The position numbers were made by a program, and so were the translations under genes. From Selaginella moellendorffii (lineage: Eukaryota; Streptophyta; Lycopodiopsida; Selaginellales; Selaginellaceae): DNA of 53,197 nt. The DNA lies in the NCBI RefSeq assembly GCF_000143415.4, contig NW_003314360.1, forward strand, positions 372,190 through 425,386, given 5' to 3'. The notes under the pieces were generated by a model. The model ran no database searches. It saw only the letters and a program-made list of their open reading frames with translations, and was not told the DNA's origin. How positions within the stretch are numbered: position 1 is the stretch's first letter; each line of letters starts with the position of its first letter. Below are positions 23,551 to 36,278 of this stretch, piece by piece.

Positions 23551-24145
23551 TGTAAGCTCTTGAATTTGGACTTCCTCGGAAGTCACCTAACCTAATACTA
23601 TTTAAACTTAAGGACATTTAACCCCAAATATCCCAAGACCCTTAACTGATTGGAAAAGGGGGTGCACTCTTATTTATAGGTTTTTTCCCTTTATATTTGA
23701 ACCCTTATGAATCATTTCTTGAGTTGTTTTCTTTAGTTTCTTACAATCCACTATGCTTTCCTATAAGTTCGCGCCCTCATGAATGAAAGTTAAGAGCCAC
23801 AGCTCTCTTGAGAGCCCCGCTCTCTTGACACCCTACCTCTCATGGCAAGCTCCACCGGAGCAAGTTGGACCAGCCAAATGTCAATCAATATGTGGTGTGA
23901 TTCCCCTAACCAACTAACAAAGTCAAACCCGAGACCGCTTTGATACAAAATGTAAGCTCCTGAATTTGGCCTTCCCGAGAGGTCACTTAACCCAATATTA
24001 TTTTAACCCAAGGACATTTAACCCCAAATATCATAAGACTCTTAACTAATTGGAAAAAGGGGTGCACTCTTATTTATAGACCTTTTCCCTTTATATTTGA
24101 ACCCTTATGGATCATTTCTCGAATTGTTCTCTTTGGTTGCTTACA
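23551..24145 (-). mobile_element. TRIM: miniature LTR element with two 195-bp LTRs
   Basis: Two diverged direct repeats of exactly 195 bp, 23551-23745 and 23951-24145, each start TGTAAGCTC and end CTTACA. Between them are 205 bp with no coding capacity. Next to the right LTR the minus strand reads TTTTGTATCAAAGCGG, a tRNA-Met-like primer site, which orients the element on the minus strand. This is the defining layout of terminal-repeat retrotransposons in miniature. No matching target duplication was seen. Confidence 0.7.
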
Positions 24146-25689
24146 ATCCATACAAGAAGTAGGACCAAGGGTCAATATCTTAAAGATGAAAAGGCATTGA
24201 CTGTTCGAAGTTATTTGGCTATTGAATAAGCTCCCATGAATAAACTCATAAACATTTTCTCTTTAGCTCCAAAATTGCATCCAATCCAAATTGAAGTTTT
24301 CCATCTTACCCTTCTCACATCTAATTCTTTATTTTGTAAAAAATAAAGTGCTATTAATGACAAAGTAGAGTTAAGTATTAATCATATACCTTTTAAATTT
24401 GTTACAGGTTCTATATTTTGAAGCAAGTCTTTCAAACTGTTCTCCGTAAACTCTTTTTTGCTATCAGATTGTAACAACATGTCCACCATATAATCCTTTA
24501 GTACAAATTGTTAAACACACTTTGAAGTTGTAGCATTTTTTCTCCCAGCCAAGCAGCTTTCAAATTGGGAAAAGAATCATGGTAAATTCCTTCCTTTATT
24601 GTGTGTTGGTGGTGTCCAACATGCATTGCTACTCTACCTAAACAACTATCCTATAGAAAAAAGTGAAGAGAAGAAGAGCGGAAGCTATGATGGTGGATGA
24701 CTCCAAGGATAGTCGTATATAATATCAAAGATATATATATACATGATGAAGAGACACACCTCTAGCCTACACATGGATCAGTGAAGTGGCACTCCTGCCA
24801 CCTAGGATCATGTCATAGAGAGTGTATACTCAACAAAAAGTAGTACATCTTTGCATCGCAACATACTCGATACACAATTATTGCCCATACACATTTGTGG
24901 CATCTAAACTTTATAACAACCTTATCACGCCTAAGGGGATTGATCATTGAGCCTTCAAAGAAACACATATTCTTGCCATAATAAAAAATGCATTTCACTC
25001 AAGTTGTTCACCACAATGGACTATGGACACGGATCCATTGAAATGGGAAAAGTGGGTTGTCTTTACCCTACACCAATATGTGGATCAAGACGTGTCTCCA
25101 TGCCCCTCTTCCTTCTTAATAAATTAGCTAGTGGAATATATTACTGTCAAAATGCCTTATTCACTATTTCAAAAACTGGTTTAAAAGGAATGCACCTCTT
25201 TGTCTGGGAAGCTATATTGGGAAGCTCATCTTCTTTATTTTCATCATTGAAAAGAATAACTTCATCCTTCACTCCTTACACAATTAGCTATGAAATTGAT
25301 GCACTCTTCTCTCCTTGCTTTAGAGATCTTGTAATAAAAATCTCCTACCTTGTATATCTATCAAGATTCCATTAAATCCCATTCTCTCCTACACCACTAT
25401 TGAGAAGAATAGATTTTTATATCTAATTACCCTTATCACAACATATATTCTCTATACTAACTAATCCTGTCTTCAGCTTGAATCTTCTTCATAGGAAGCT
25501 CTCTTATGTAACATTCTTAGAGAAAATAATTAGAGTCTCTTGATTGACCTTCAAGTAAAATTCTTTTATATCTTTTCCTTATAAGATGTAGCACACATGA
25601 ATTTAGAGCCAAACTCTAAGCCTATTGCATTGCAAAACAAGGGTTTGATACACTCTTAATTCTATAAGCACTAGCTCTTATATCTAACA
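24146..25689. other. AT-rich region, no gene recognised
   Basis: Contains a 142-codon plus frame (24947-25375) and a 61-codon minus frame (24813-24998). Neither shows an identifiable domain, and both may be chance or decayed element code. Confidence 0.35.
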
Positions 25690-26297
25690 CTTATATGCAA
25701 AATGGTGTTTAACACAATTTTGGCATATCGATGGTATAATACGAGGAGGAGGGTACCCTACTGATTAGAGCAATATGGAGCTTGGGCTTAAACCCAAGAC
25801 AAATGTAGAATAAGGAATGACACAACCTATACAACTAACACCATTGTGTTCAGGACAATCTTTACAATAGATATGCCAAATTAGCAAATCTAAACACTTT
25901 TCACAAATAGCTAATAGAACCAAAACAAGACCAATACAAGAGGCTTGATAGTAAAGGTGTTTATCAAACATGGTAAGCTATTATATAGTGAGTATTGAGA
26001 GACCAATCTCAATATTCTGGGGTTCCCAACACTAGTAAGTGCAAGTTAACAACATAAATTTCTTATCACTGTGTTAAATATGCTTTACTAAATAATAATT
26101 TAGGATTTCCTTCCTTAGTGCCCTTTCGATCTAAGTGCACATGTGCTAGCTAATTTCTCAAATAATTTAGGTGGAGACTATAAAGGGAACTAGTATACCG
26201 ACCTCTTGCCGTTATGGCAGTAAGGAGTGAGTGTCTGTAATGACTGGCTAATAAGTATCTTTCGATACCTAAAGTCACATTCACGATACAAGAGCAC
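25690..26297 (-). mobile_element. Partial copy of the 1.15-kb LTR, 5' part
   Basis: The reverse complement aligns with 10891 to about 11700: both begin with a GAATGTGACTT region and share TTACTGCC, TTGGCATATCTA-like and GTACCC blocks in the same order. Diverged and truncated. Confidence 0.6.
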
Positions 26298-26490
26298 TTA
26301 GAAAAAATTTGGGGAGAAACTAACAAAAAAGAACAAAAATGCTATTTTTGTATTGTGAGCTTTAATTAGCTATGTCTTTAAGTTAATTATTTTAACAAAA
26401 TATACAACCATTTAGAATCTAGAAATATATGATAATCTTAAAAGGCCACTTATAATAATTGTATAATTGATTATGAGACAAATAATACTG

Positions 26491-26838
26491 TTAAAAAAAC
26501 CACATATGAACCAACCTCTCCAAACTTGACTCACTCTTACTTCTCACAAAACAATGAAACTCTCTTGAAAGGAAGAGACCATGGAAATGAGATGGAGAAA
26601 AAACAAATTCAAGTTTCTTGTCATGTGGTACAGAATCCTCTAGTGTATGATACCACTCAAGAGCTTTTCCTTTAAGTGTGTATGGGAAAAGTATGGCTTG
26701 ATGCTGTTCTTGATTGTTCATTTTGACAATCTGGTTGAATTGTTTTACATGTAATTCTGAATCTTCTGACTTACTTCTTGTGAAAATTGGATATGTAACC
26801 ATGCTTCCAATTGTACTCATCGGATTGATGATTGCCAT
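26491..26838 (-). pseudogene. Retrotransposon gag fragment
   Basis: Frame contains FTRSKSEDSELHVKQFNQI and ILFPYTLKGKALEWYHTL, matching the plant gag signature F(P/S)xxLKGKAxxWY. It differs from the gag at 30259-31164, so it belongs to another family. No pol follows. Confidence 0.6.
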
Positions 26839-27267
26839 AGGTGGTTGTAGACTTTGTTGGTTGAGTTGTTGTTCTGGTGAGTCCGGATTTGAGTAATCTG
26901 GTGCTGTGTATTCTGCTTCTTCAAATGCCTCAAATTCTGGGGCGTCTTTGATATTCAGTTCTTTGTTATCTTTAACTGGGTTGCTCGACTTGGCAACTTG
27001 AATTTGTTTATCCTTTTTGTCGTACTTGTTTAAAATTGTTTCTAAAATTTGTTGCTATTGTTGTTCTAATTTCTCTTTTATTACCTCTTCCTTTTTCACT
27101 TCTCGATTCTTTTGTTGAAAATCTCTTTCTCGGATCTTGATTGAGTCTGGTTTCTATTTGTACATTTAGTTTGCTAAGTCTTCTCAACTTGAATGTCGAG
27201 GAAAGTTTCCTGAATTTGTGTTTCGCCTAAATTGTCTTGAGTCAATTGTTGTTCTTCATAGATTGCA

Positions 27268-27467
27268 AAGTCAAGCTCTTACGTCTTGAGTCTGTTGCAA
27301 GTTTTGATTTTATAGTATAAATGCGAAGTCAAGCTCTTACATCTTGAGTCTGTTGCAAGTTTTGATTTTATAGTATAAATGCGAAGTCAAGCTCTTGTGT
27401 CTTGAGTCTTTTGCAAGTTTGGTTTTGTTGTATAAATACGAAGTCAAGCTCTTGTGTCTTGAGTCTT
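27268..27467 (+). repeat. 58-bp tandem repeat, about 3.5 copies
   Basis: Units start AAGTCAAGCTCTT at 27268, 27326, 27384 and 27441. It abuts the truncated 3' end of the Ty3 integrase. Confidence 0.85.
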
Positions 27468-27532
27468 CAATTGAGTTTTTCTTTCTCAATTCTTCCCAAG
27501 TTTCTTCTCAAGGTCACTTTCCTGAGTCTAGC

Positions 27533-30243
27533 TTAGGAACGGTCTTGTATTTGAAAAATCAGATGGTGTAAGTATGCACTATTAGCAAGTTCAGAAGCTT
27601 TTATCGTTGTCTTCACAGGGAAAAAGTGAGCCATCTTCGTCAAACGATCCACAACAACCCAAATAGCATCATTTCCTCGAAAGGTTTTGGGCAAACCAGT
27701 GATAAAGTCCATCGAGATGCTATCCCACTTATTCTCAGGTATACGTAAAGGATGATAGAGGCCAGCGAGCTTCTGATGATCAACTTTGACAGCCTGGCAG
27801 GTCAAGCAACCACGTACGTACTTCTCAACATCTGACTTCATCCCAGGCCAAAAGAAATGCCTCTTCACCAACATATACGTTCTCAATACCCCCGGATGCC
27901 CAGCACTTGGCACATCATGACACTCAACCAAAATCCGTTTGATGAGTTTGTCAACACGAGGAACCACTACACGTCCCTTCTTCACCAGGATTCCATCTCA
28001 TATTTCGAATGACGCAAACTTGTCACCCTTCAAATTTGTAGAGGCGTCCCTCAACAAAACCTTCGCGCGAATATCAGTGATGAAGGAGTCGAAGTCAGCA
28101 AACTCCTTAAGCTCATCCAAGAGATCGCTGGATAGCTTCACGAACGAGATAGAATTTACCATCCTGGATAATGCATCAGCCACCTTATTATCACCTCCAT
28201 GCTTGTACCAGATCTTAACAGACATTTCCTGCAGGAACTCTTGCCAACGAGCAAGACGGCCTCGAAGATCCTTTTGTCGACGAGAGATTGATGGTCTGAA
28301 TCCACATGGAAGTCCGATCCATATAGATAATGTCGCCATTCCTTCACAGCAGCAATCACAGCATATAACTCCTTGTCTCGAGTAGGCCAATTCCGCTGTG
28401 TGGCATCAAACTTATGGCTCATGTATGCAAGAGGATGCCCAACTTGAAGCAAAACAGCTCCAATAGCAATGTCACTTGCATCTGTCTCGACCACAAGAGG
28501 CTTTTCAGGATCAAAAATCTTCAACACCGGAGCAGAGATACAACATTGCTTCAAACGTTGAAATGCCACTTCACACTTCTCATCCCAACCATGAATAGTA
28601 GCATGTTTCGACGTATTCTGAAGAAGATTAGTTAAAGGGGCTGCTATCCCTGAAAAGTCCTTCACAAATCGTCGAAAAACTCCAGCCATACCAAGGAAAC
28701 TACGGAGATCATGCACTGTGGAAGGTATAGGCCAATCAACCACGGCCTGAATCTTTGCGGGATCAGCTCTCACTCCATGTACCGAAATCAAATGCTCGAG
28801 ATATCCAATCTCCTCTAAAAAAAACTCACACTTGGATAACTTCGAGTAGAGCTTGTTGTCCCTCAAAAGTTGTAAAACACTTTGCACATGCATCTCATGT
28901 TCCTCCATGGAAGAGCTGAATACCAGGATATCATCAAAATAATCAATTGCAAACTTTCCCAAGTAAGGTTGTAGAACTTGATTCATCAATCTCTGAAAAG
29001 TTGCAGGAGCATTTGTCAAACCAAACGGCATCACTAAAAACTCGTAGTGACCTGTCCTTGTCCGAAATGCAGTTTTCGGAACATCCTCTGGCTTGACACA
29101 AATCTGATGATATCCTTGCCTCAAATCAATCTTCGAAAAATATCGAGCTCCACGAAGATGATCGAGTAAATCATCGATACGAGGGATCGGGAACATATTC
29201 TTCACTATCCTATCATTCAATCCCTTGTAGTTCACACAAAGACGCCATGTACCATCTTTCTTTTTGACCATCACCACTGGAGCAGCCCAAGGAGATTTGC
29301 TGATCCGTAACCACCCTTTCCGAAGGTATTTAGCAAGCTGCCTATTAATCTCCTCATCTTCAGTGGGACTAGTACGAGTTGGTTGTCGCTGAAAAGGAGC
29401 GGCTCTAGGAACCAAGTCAATCTCATGCTGAATTCCACGTTCTGGAGGCAAACCATCAGGTAACTCATCCGGAAATACGTCATGGAACTCCTCCTGAATG
29501 GAATCCACTTGTGCCTCATGCCCACGAACGTACTCCAAATCAGTCATGATCAAATTAGAAAGAAACGGGTACACCACAAAAGATCTAGCTATCTCATGCG
29601 AGCATGTTACCAACTCCAAAGCGTTAATCAATGGAGTATCACTATTGTCTGTCCCGACAATCTCTTTTATAGTGCCACCAACTTCGATATGCAGAACATT
29701 ACGCTGCCAATCGATTCTTGGCTTCCTGTCATAAAACCATTCCTTCCCAAGAATAACGTCTGTGCGACCAAGATCCATAACTTGGAACGAAGGATGGTCG
29801 AGAATCCTTTGAACCGTCAAAGGAACACTCAGAGCCCATTCACCGTAAACACGAGTGCTATGTCCATCTGCCATAACCACCTCGTAGATTACTGAACTCT
29901 TTTCCACAGGCAAACCAAGTTTCTTCACCACCTTAGAGCTCAAAAAATTATGTGTAGCACCTGGATCGAAAAGAATACTAACAGCATGTCCTTGAATGTC
30001 CCCCTTGGCCTTCACAAGTTGATTGCGCATAGAACCATTAATCTCTACAGAGTTGATACGAACTCGAGACTTAGATTCTTGAACTTTTGCCACAAGGTGT
30101 GGAAGAGCCACCACAGCAGATGCCTGAGCTGTATCCATGATGGATTCCACCACATTCACCTTAGCATTCTTTGATCCCTTCACAAGAGGACAATCCTTGC
30201 CATGATGTCCAGCCTTATGACAACGAAAACAATTGCCCTCCAC
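27533..30243 (-). pseudogene. Ty3/gypsy pol: zinc knuckle, protease, RT, RNase H, truncated integrase
   Basis: In order on the minus strand: CCHC knuckle CFRCHKAGHHGKDCP (30200-30243); protease LFDPGATHNF (about 29944-29975, Ser of DSGA replaced by Pro); RT with YFDDILVFSS (28930-28944 holds the Asp pair); RNase H VETDASDIAIGAV (about 28460-28490); HHCC integrase Zn region with CLTCQ (27790-27960); integrase MDFITGLP (about 27700). A frameshift near 28270-28290 splits RNase H, a TGA at 27998 replaces a probable CGA, and the integrase ends before its second catalytic Asp. Upstream it is in frame with gag, separated only by TAA at 30259. Confidence 0.9.
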
Positions 30244-30258
30244 CTTGTCCTTCTCTTG

Positions 30259-31164
30259 TTAGTCTAACCGATGTCTTTTTGCCTCATTGCCATCTCCACT
30301 CTTCGAGCTATGACGAAGCAACGGCCGTTTCTTCCCTGAGAATGAAGTATTGGTGGGTTGGTCATCACGTTGACCACCCCGGAGACCATCCTTTTGACCA
30401 ACGTTGACCGAGTTGACCGACGGTTTGGGCGAAAAGATTTGAGCCTTAGTGATAGCATCAGTCAATGTTGCTGGAAAATCCTTCTTGACCTTCTGCTGCA
30501 CATCCACCGAGCTCAATCCTTTGATAAAACATTGCACCTTTAGCAGCTCATTATAGGTGCCTGTGAGACTAAGGCAAAGATCACGGAACTTGCGGGCATA
30601 CGCATTCAAAGACAAAGTCCCCTGCCGGATCTCTAACAACTGATTCACGAGATCAACCTCTTCAAACTTCTTGACAAACGAAGCGCGGAAAACCTTTGTC
30701 AAATCAGTCCAAGAAGTCGACATTGGATTAGCTTTGATGTAGTTCTTCCACCACGAAGAAGCATGGCCCGTAAGCTTCGTCACAAAAAAATCTATCTTCA
30801 CCTTATCCTCACAAGAATTGTGAGACCAACAACTTTCCCACAATTCCAACCAAGAATCAACCTCTTGACTATCACAAACATCCAGTGATGATTTCCATTC
30901 CACGATACCATAATCCTTGGCATGCTTGACGTACCAATGGTAATCACGGACATGAGATTGATTCAACCCTTGAGGGTTCATGCGAAGCAAGAAATCCTTG
31001 ATGAGATTGACGGAATCCTTAACCTCCTTTATGTCGCTCTGAACTGCAGAAATCTGGCGTCCTTGCCGCAGAATGACATCATCAAGAGTCTCTTCGGCAT
31101 CGTCATGGCTATCCTCACTAATGCCATACTCCTCATCAGGATCAATATCTTGCTCACCCGCCAT
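30259..31164 (-). CDS. Ty3/gypsy gag
   Basis: The start is set at MAGEQDIDPDE (31164). The primer site lies just upstream, so the extension to 31206 is leader. The frame carries a coiled-coil-like stretch (LRQGRQISAVQSDIKEVKDS) and the gag core (KVKIDFFVTKLTGHASSWW ... RQGTLSLNAYARKFRDL). It ends at TAA 30259-30261, after which the same frame runs into the zinc knuckle and pol. The family was therefore probably a single gag-pol frame and the TAA (from CAA) is a later nonsense change. Confidence 0.85.
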   Translation of the reverse strand: MAGEQDIDPDEEYGISEDSHDDAEETLDDVILRQGRQISAVQSDIKEVKDSVNLIKDFLLRMNPQGLNQSHVRDYHWYVKHAKDYGIVEWKSSLDVCDSQEVDSWLELWESCWSHNSCEDKVKIDFFVTKLTGHASSWWKNYIKANPMSTSWTDLTKVFRASFVKKFEEVDLVNQLLEIRQGTLSLNAYARKFRDLCLSLTGTYNELLKVQCFIKGLSSVDVQQKVKKDFPATLTDAITKAQIFSPKPSVNSVNVGQKDGLRGGQRDDQPTNTSFSGKKRPLLRHSSKSGDGNEAKRHRLD

Positions 31165-31180
31165 CCCCAAAAGAACGTGC

Positions 31181-31194
31181 TGCTCCGATACCAA
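31181..31194 (-). other. Primer-binding site of the Ty3 element
   Basis: Minus strand TTGGTATCGGAGCA, close to the TGGTATCAGAGC primer site used by initiator-tRNA-Met-primed plant retroelements. It lies directly after the LTR end and before gag. Confidence 0.7.
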
Positions 31195-31306
31195 TGAAAC
31201 GAACAAGAGAGCGAACCCTAGGCCAACCTCCCAACCCTTAAGGCGTTACGGCCTTAAATCCCACAGGCCATGGAATATTCTCGGAATATTCCCGTAGTTC
31301 GTGTCA
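31195..31306 (-). mobile_element. Short 5' LTR (about 112 bp) of the Ty3 element
   Basis: Minus strand begins TGACACGAAC and ends CGTTTCA just before the primer site. A diverged relative, also starting TGACAC, lies at 33466-33575 after a polypurine run, which supports the boundary. The length is unusually small for a coding Ty3/gypsy element. Confidence 0.5.
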
Positions 31307-31489
31307 ATATGTCATATGTTAAGAGTCATTTTATATATGATGAACACAAGAGTGATATAAGATGGGTGTGTATGGACTTAGGGCATGTTATCATTTTGGA
31401 TCTTCTCCTCTTCCTGGTTTCTCTTCCTCCTGTCCTTTTCCTTCTCCATGTGTAGCATATGTGATCATTATAGTGCACGTGGTTTTTAC

Positions 31490-32005
31490 CTTGTATTTTA
31501 TGGTGATTTACCATAGAATAACCACAAAGTGGTACCTAAACCATCCATGTGCCACGTGCCACATCCTACATGTCTATAGACTTGAGTTTTAGGGCATTGG
31601 GCCACTGCATGAAGGAATAGAGTCAAACTCCCAAGTACGGAGCCAAGGAGCGACGAAACTGGAGCACAGAGCAACTCTCGACCATACAACCCAAGAAGCA
31701 TAGGGACAAGAGCATGGAATGATTTGAAATAGTCCTAGAGCATCCAACATCCTAATGCCAGGATTAGCACACAAAATGGAGCTAAATGGAATTTGGCACA
31801 TACCGTTCGCCTAACGCGAGGATATGGGTACTCCACCAACTAGCATAGTGTGGAACTTGGGCTTAGACCCAAGCTAGATGTAGAACAAAGACAAACACGC
31901 AAGTGGGAGTTAAATTATACCTCAGATTGAGGAACACACGCTTTGGGCTTTCACTCTTAGCCACCCTTAGTACAAGGAGTTAGTCTCTAAGATTAACTCA
32001 AAACT
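31490..32005 (-). mobile_element. Partial copy of the 1.15-kb LTR, 3' part
   Basis: The reverse complement aligns with about 11400-12035: shared blocks include the GGTGAAAGCCCAAAGC region, CTGGTGGAGTACCC and the end GTGCACTA. The primer site beyond it is not preserved. Confidence 0.6.
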
Positions 32006-32340
32006 TATTCCCTAGCCATGTGTCATAGGGACTGCTGGTCAAACTCATCCCTGCTGGTCAACCACCCCACTGCACCAACAGCCGTGATTGCCCCACTTAA
32101 CCCCCATTTAATCGCCCTAAGCACACCCCATAAATGCCCTTTGCTAAGTTAAACCCCCTCCCATGAACCCAATAAATTTAAGCAACACAAAATATGTAAC
32201 AGAGAGGTGGTGGAGGCCTATAGGATTTTGAGGCCCTCAAAATCCACTAGGCCTCCACTAGAGACTAACATCTTAGAGACTAACTCCTGGTACTAAGGGT
32301 GGCTAAGGGTGAAAGCCCAAAGCATGTGTTCCTCAACCTG
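31925..32340. repeat. Inverted repeat, about 75-bp arms
   Basis: Left arm 31925-31998 and right arm 32266-32340 are reverse complements (AGACTAACTCC and GGTGAAAGCCCAAAGC on the right arm). Both are copies of the same LTR segment as 11405-11475, so the structure comes from two oppositely oriented LTR pieces. Confidence 0.65.
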
Positions 32341-33465
32341 GCTCTTACTCATTGATTAAATCAGGATTAGCTTCATACCACAACTTTATTATATTGTCTT
32401 TAATGTTTGAGGAGTTATCTTTACCTAGCCTCAATGCACATAAGAAAAGGCCTTTTAAATCAGTCTCAAAACCTAAGAACAAGAGAGGGTTTCATGGCCA
32501 ATGTCTATACAGATTCTGTGCTTCAATTCCCAGATTTATTATCCACTAGGTGATGATCTCTTGCCCCAGCTAGCATTTACCATCTAGACTGGAAATAGTT
32601 GAAGTTGAGTTTTGATCGATGCAGTATTTATGGCATGACATGGAGATGCACACATATTCCCTTGATCCAGGCGGGAAGAATCCTCAATAAGAGACAAATG
32701 AGATATGTTGAGAGACGGCTATAAAAGGAAGAGGATGACAACAGTAGTCTCATGCCTCTTGAAGCATTTAGGAATGTTTAAAATGTTTAATTGTGTAGCT
32801 GAGTGTTGCACTCAGAGTGATTTATAGAGCTTTGATTGTAGCTCACAGTTCACCTCTGGAAACAGTGCATCCCTAAACAATCTGTTTACTAACTTGCAGC
32901 TCACTAGGTTCTTGATTGGATGAGACATAGGACCTCCTACCTTTGGTTTTGGCTCAGACTTTGCTAGGTCAAAACAGCCAGAGTGTTCACAGGTCTGCAT
33001 AGATGGGATGTCGTCCTGGACACAGTACTACAGCCATTCTCATTGCAGGTTTAGGCCTGCTTTTGCTTCACTAGGTAGTTTTCTCCAGAGGGCAGTACAT
33101 CTGGTTTTTGGTTTGCTGGGACTGGGATGGTAGTGAATATACCTAGAATATGCTTGGATATTCTAGGATATTCTACCAGCTAACGGTTGGTATTCATTTA
33201 GATTAATCTGGTATTTATAATTTATAAACATGTTTATAATTTATAAACTTTCTTAAACCCTTTCTAGTATATTCTTTTTTATTCTATCATCTAATGGTTG
33301 ATATGCAATATAATTAATCTTGTATTTATAAATTACAAACATGCTTATAATTATAAACTTTATTTGATCAATTAGATTAATAAGTAATAATAAAACTACC
33401 ATTAAGAAAACCAAGCGTTGCTACATGCAACGCGTAGCAATTTATTTGTATTAGTCCCTATAGGA
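32341..33465. other. No gene recognised
   Basis: AT-rich sequence with short motif-free frames. A pair of diverged repeats around TTTATAATTTATAAAC occurs at 33200-33360. Confidence 0.4.
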
Positions 33466-33575
33466 CATTTCCTCAAAACAAATATAGGGTTGTTGCAAAC
33501 CAAATAAATTCTTTACAAGCTCCAACCTCCCAACTCAAGGTGTTGCCTTAAATCCCCTAGGCCAATATTGTGTCA
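33466..33575 (-). mobile_element. 3' LTR of a decayed copy of the short-LTR Ty3 element
   Basis: Minus strand TGACACAATATTGG starts right after the purine-rich AAGGGATAGAAGAA. It shares CCAACCTCCCAAC and CCTTAAATCCC with the LTR at 31195-31306. It sits on the 3' side of the decayed pol at 34380-36070. Confidence 0.5.
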
Positions 33576-34379
33576 TTCTTCTATCCCTTATGAAAAAGCT
33601 ACATATAGTAGCCTTGAAAAGCTAAATAAGCCTTACGTGATGAGAATCCAAAGCAATATGGCCATGGAGAAAAGATGTACAAATATATGAAATTATCTAG
33701 TGCTCACAATACTATTGAGATAATTTAACACTGCCACCTCCTTTCAAAGATTATTGTGCATGCAATAGCTTAAGGAAGACCTTGTCACTAATTTTATACT
33801 CCTATGAAGATGATGTTTATGAATCAGTCTCTTCTCTCATTCTTGAGCTTATCTCACAGTCAACTTTGCCAACTCAAGTTTGTTTTCCATATCCTCTAAG
33901 AAATCACAAGTATGAGGCATTTGAACCATAGCCAAACTCAAACTCATGGGAGACTTAAGTTCATAGCTATACATACATGAATAGTAACATGGAGCGCTAT
34001 TATGAATAAACTGGAGTAAAAGCAAGTATTTTTTCCATACTCCTTATTGAGTCAAGTTTCTCATAAGCATATCTTCCAACAATTGATTTATAAGCTCTAT
34101 TTACCCATTTGATTATAGATGCTCACCATGCTCATACTTAGCTTAGTTTATAGCTTATCAAAAACCATTTTCTAAAACTTAGATGTGAACTTAGGAGTAA
34201 ACCTCATTGCCTCCTTCAACACAACCAGCAAAAACTTCATTGGATACTTAGGATGGCACTCCATCAACTAAGCCTATAGCAATCAAGGCTGTTGTATTTT
34301 CCTAGAAAGTGGGACCATTAAGGTTTGCCTTAGAGATTGAATAATCAGTCTACAAATACCTAAATAAGTTTAGAAGTTT

Positions 34380-36070
34380 TAATTTTTATCTTCATTGGGA
34401 AGAAGTGAGCCATGTTTCCCACTGATTGCCACCCATCTGCAGCTAACTCGCTCTCCCTAAAGCTAAAGCCACAAGCACCAAACACAATGCAGTGCTGAGT
34501 AATGTGGCATGGATTATTTGGTCTCAAGCATGGGGTAGTGATATGGCAATACTAACAGAAATGTTTACTCCTCTTTGTTTGGGTTTTGGCCAACTTGACC
34601 ACTAGGGTGATAAGTTGGGGAGATAGGGTTTTGGCTTTGGGTTTTGGGGAGTAGGGAATGGTTGATGTAGCCATATTCATCAAATAATCAATAACAACCC
34701 AAATAACATCATTTACTAAGGACAAACTAATGATAAAGTCCATTGAGATGTTATCCTATTTTTTCTTGGGTAGATGTGTAGATAGAGGCTTGTGAACTTT
34801 TGATGATCAACTTTGATTTCCTGGTAAGTCAAATAACCATGTATGTACTTCTCAACACTTGACTTCATCCCAAGCCAAAAAAATGCCTCTTCACCAATAT
34901 ATATGTCTTCAGTACCATTGGATGTTTAACACTTAGCACATCATGACACTAAACTAAGATCTATTTGATGAGTTTGTTAACATAAAGAACCACTACACAT
35001 CCTTTCTTTACCAAGATTCTATTTTATACCTTAAAAGGCACAAACTTATCACCTTTCAAATTTGTAGAGGTGTCCCTCAATAAAGTGATAAAGGAGTTAA
35101 AGTCAAAAAACTCTTTAAACTCATCTAAGAGATTGTTGGATAGCTTTTTAAATGAGATAGAATTCATCATCTTGGATAATATGTTAGCACCATTAGATCT
35201 TGACAAATATCTTCTACAAGAACTCTTGTCAATAAGTAAATTGGCCTTGAAGATCTTTTTGATGACTGAAATATTAGAGAGATTGATGGTTTGAGTCCAC
35301 ATCCATACATATAATATCACTATTTCTTCAAAGTAACAATCATGGCATACAACTCCTTATTTCAAGTAGGCCAATTTCACTATATGGCATCAGACTTATG
35401 GCTTATGTATGTGAGAGAATGCCCAACTTGAAGCAATATGTCTCTAATAGCAATGTCACTTTAATTTGTCTCAATCACAAAAGAGTTTTTAGGATTAAAA
35501 ATCTTCAAAAGACTCAACATTGCTTCAATCACTAAAATGATATTTGACACTTCTCATCCCAACTATGAATTTCAATATGTTCTAAAAAAGATCAACCAAA
35601 AGAGTAGATATCTTTGAGAAGTCTTTCACAAATTGTTGAAAAACTCTAGCCATACCAAAGAGATCATGCACTATTAAAGGTATAGGCCAATCAAGCATAA
35701 CTTGAATTTTTGTGGGATTAGCTGTAGTAAATCAAATGCCCAAGATATCCAATTTTCTCTAAGAAAAACTTGCACTTGGAATAACTTTAAGTAGATTTTG
35801 TTGTCCCTTAAATGTTGCAAAACATTTTTACATATGTCATATTCCTCCACTATAAAGCTAAATACAAGAATATCATCAAAGCAATCAATAGTAAACATCC
35901 TCAAGTAAGGTTGTAAAATTTGATTCATCACCTTTGAAAAGTTGTAGAAACTTTTGTCAAACCAAACAGCATTACAAAAACTCATAGTGACCTGTCCTTG
36001 TTCAGAATGTAGTCTTTGGAACATCTTTCAGTTTAACACAAATATGATGATATGTTGCCTCAAATGAATC
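34380..36070 (-). pseudogene. Heavily mutated Ty3/gypsy pol (integrase to RT)
   Basis: Homologous along its length to the pol at 27533-30243: integrase MDFIISLSLVNDVIWVV (34680-34743), RNase H and linker (SISFKKLSNNLLDEFKEF, 35024-35320), RT FTIDCFDDILVFS (about 35870-35905). Nearly every frame is broken. Side by side, differences are mostly C-to-T and G-to-A, for example GACGGCCTCGAAGATCC against AATTGGCCTTGAAGATC. Confidence 0.85.
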
Positions 36071-36278
36071 TTTATAAAGTATTAAATGCTTTATTTCGTT
36101 AAAGTGGGATTTATTCAGTAAAATGGGACTAGGTACAAATTTTCAAGTATTTGAAAATGACGTGAAATTATATGTTTTTTGTCCAGGGGCTAGACATATC
36201 TGGGGCATGGTGACTAGCGCGGTGACTTTGTGTCCAGACTGAGTCCATCTGGTTGTATAATAAATCTTATTGTCAAAG

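Noticed and set aside
27268-27467. CRISPR-like array
   Set aside because: Contiguous 58-bp tandem units with no unique spacers.
25690-32005. One intact outer LTR element enclosing the Ty3 gag-pol
   Set aside because: The two flanking LTR pieces cover different LTR parts and no internal region of that family could be shown between them.
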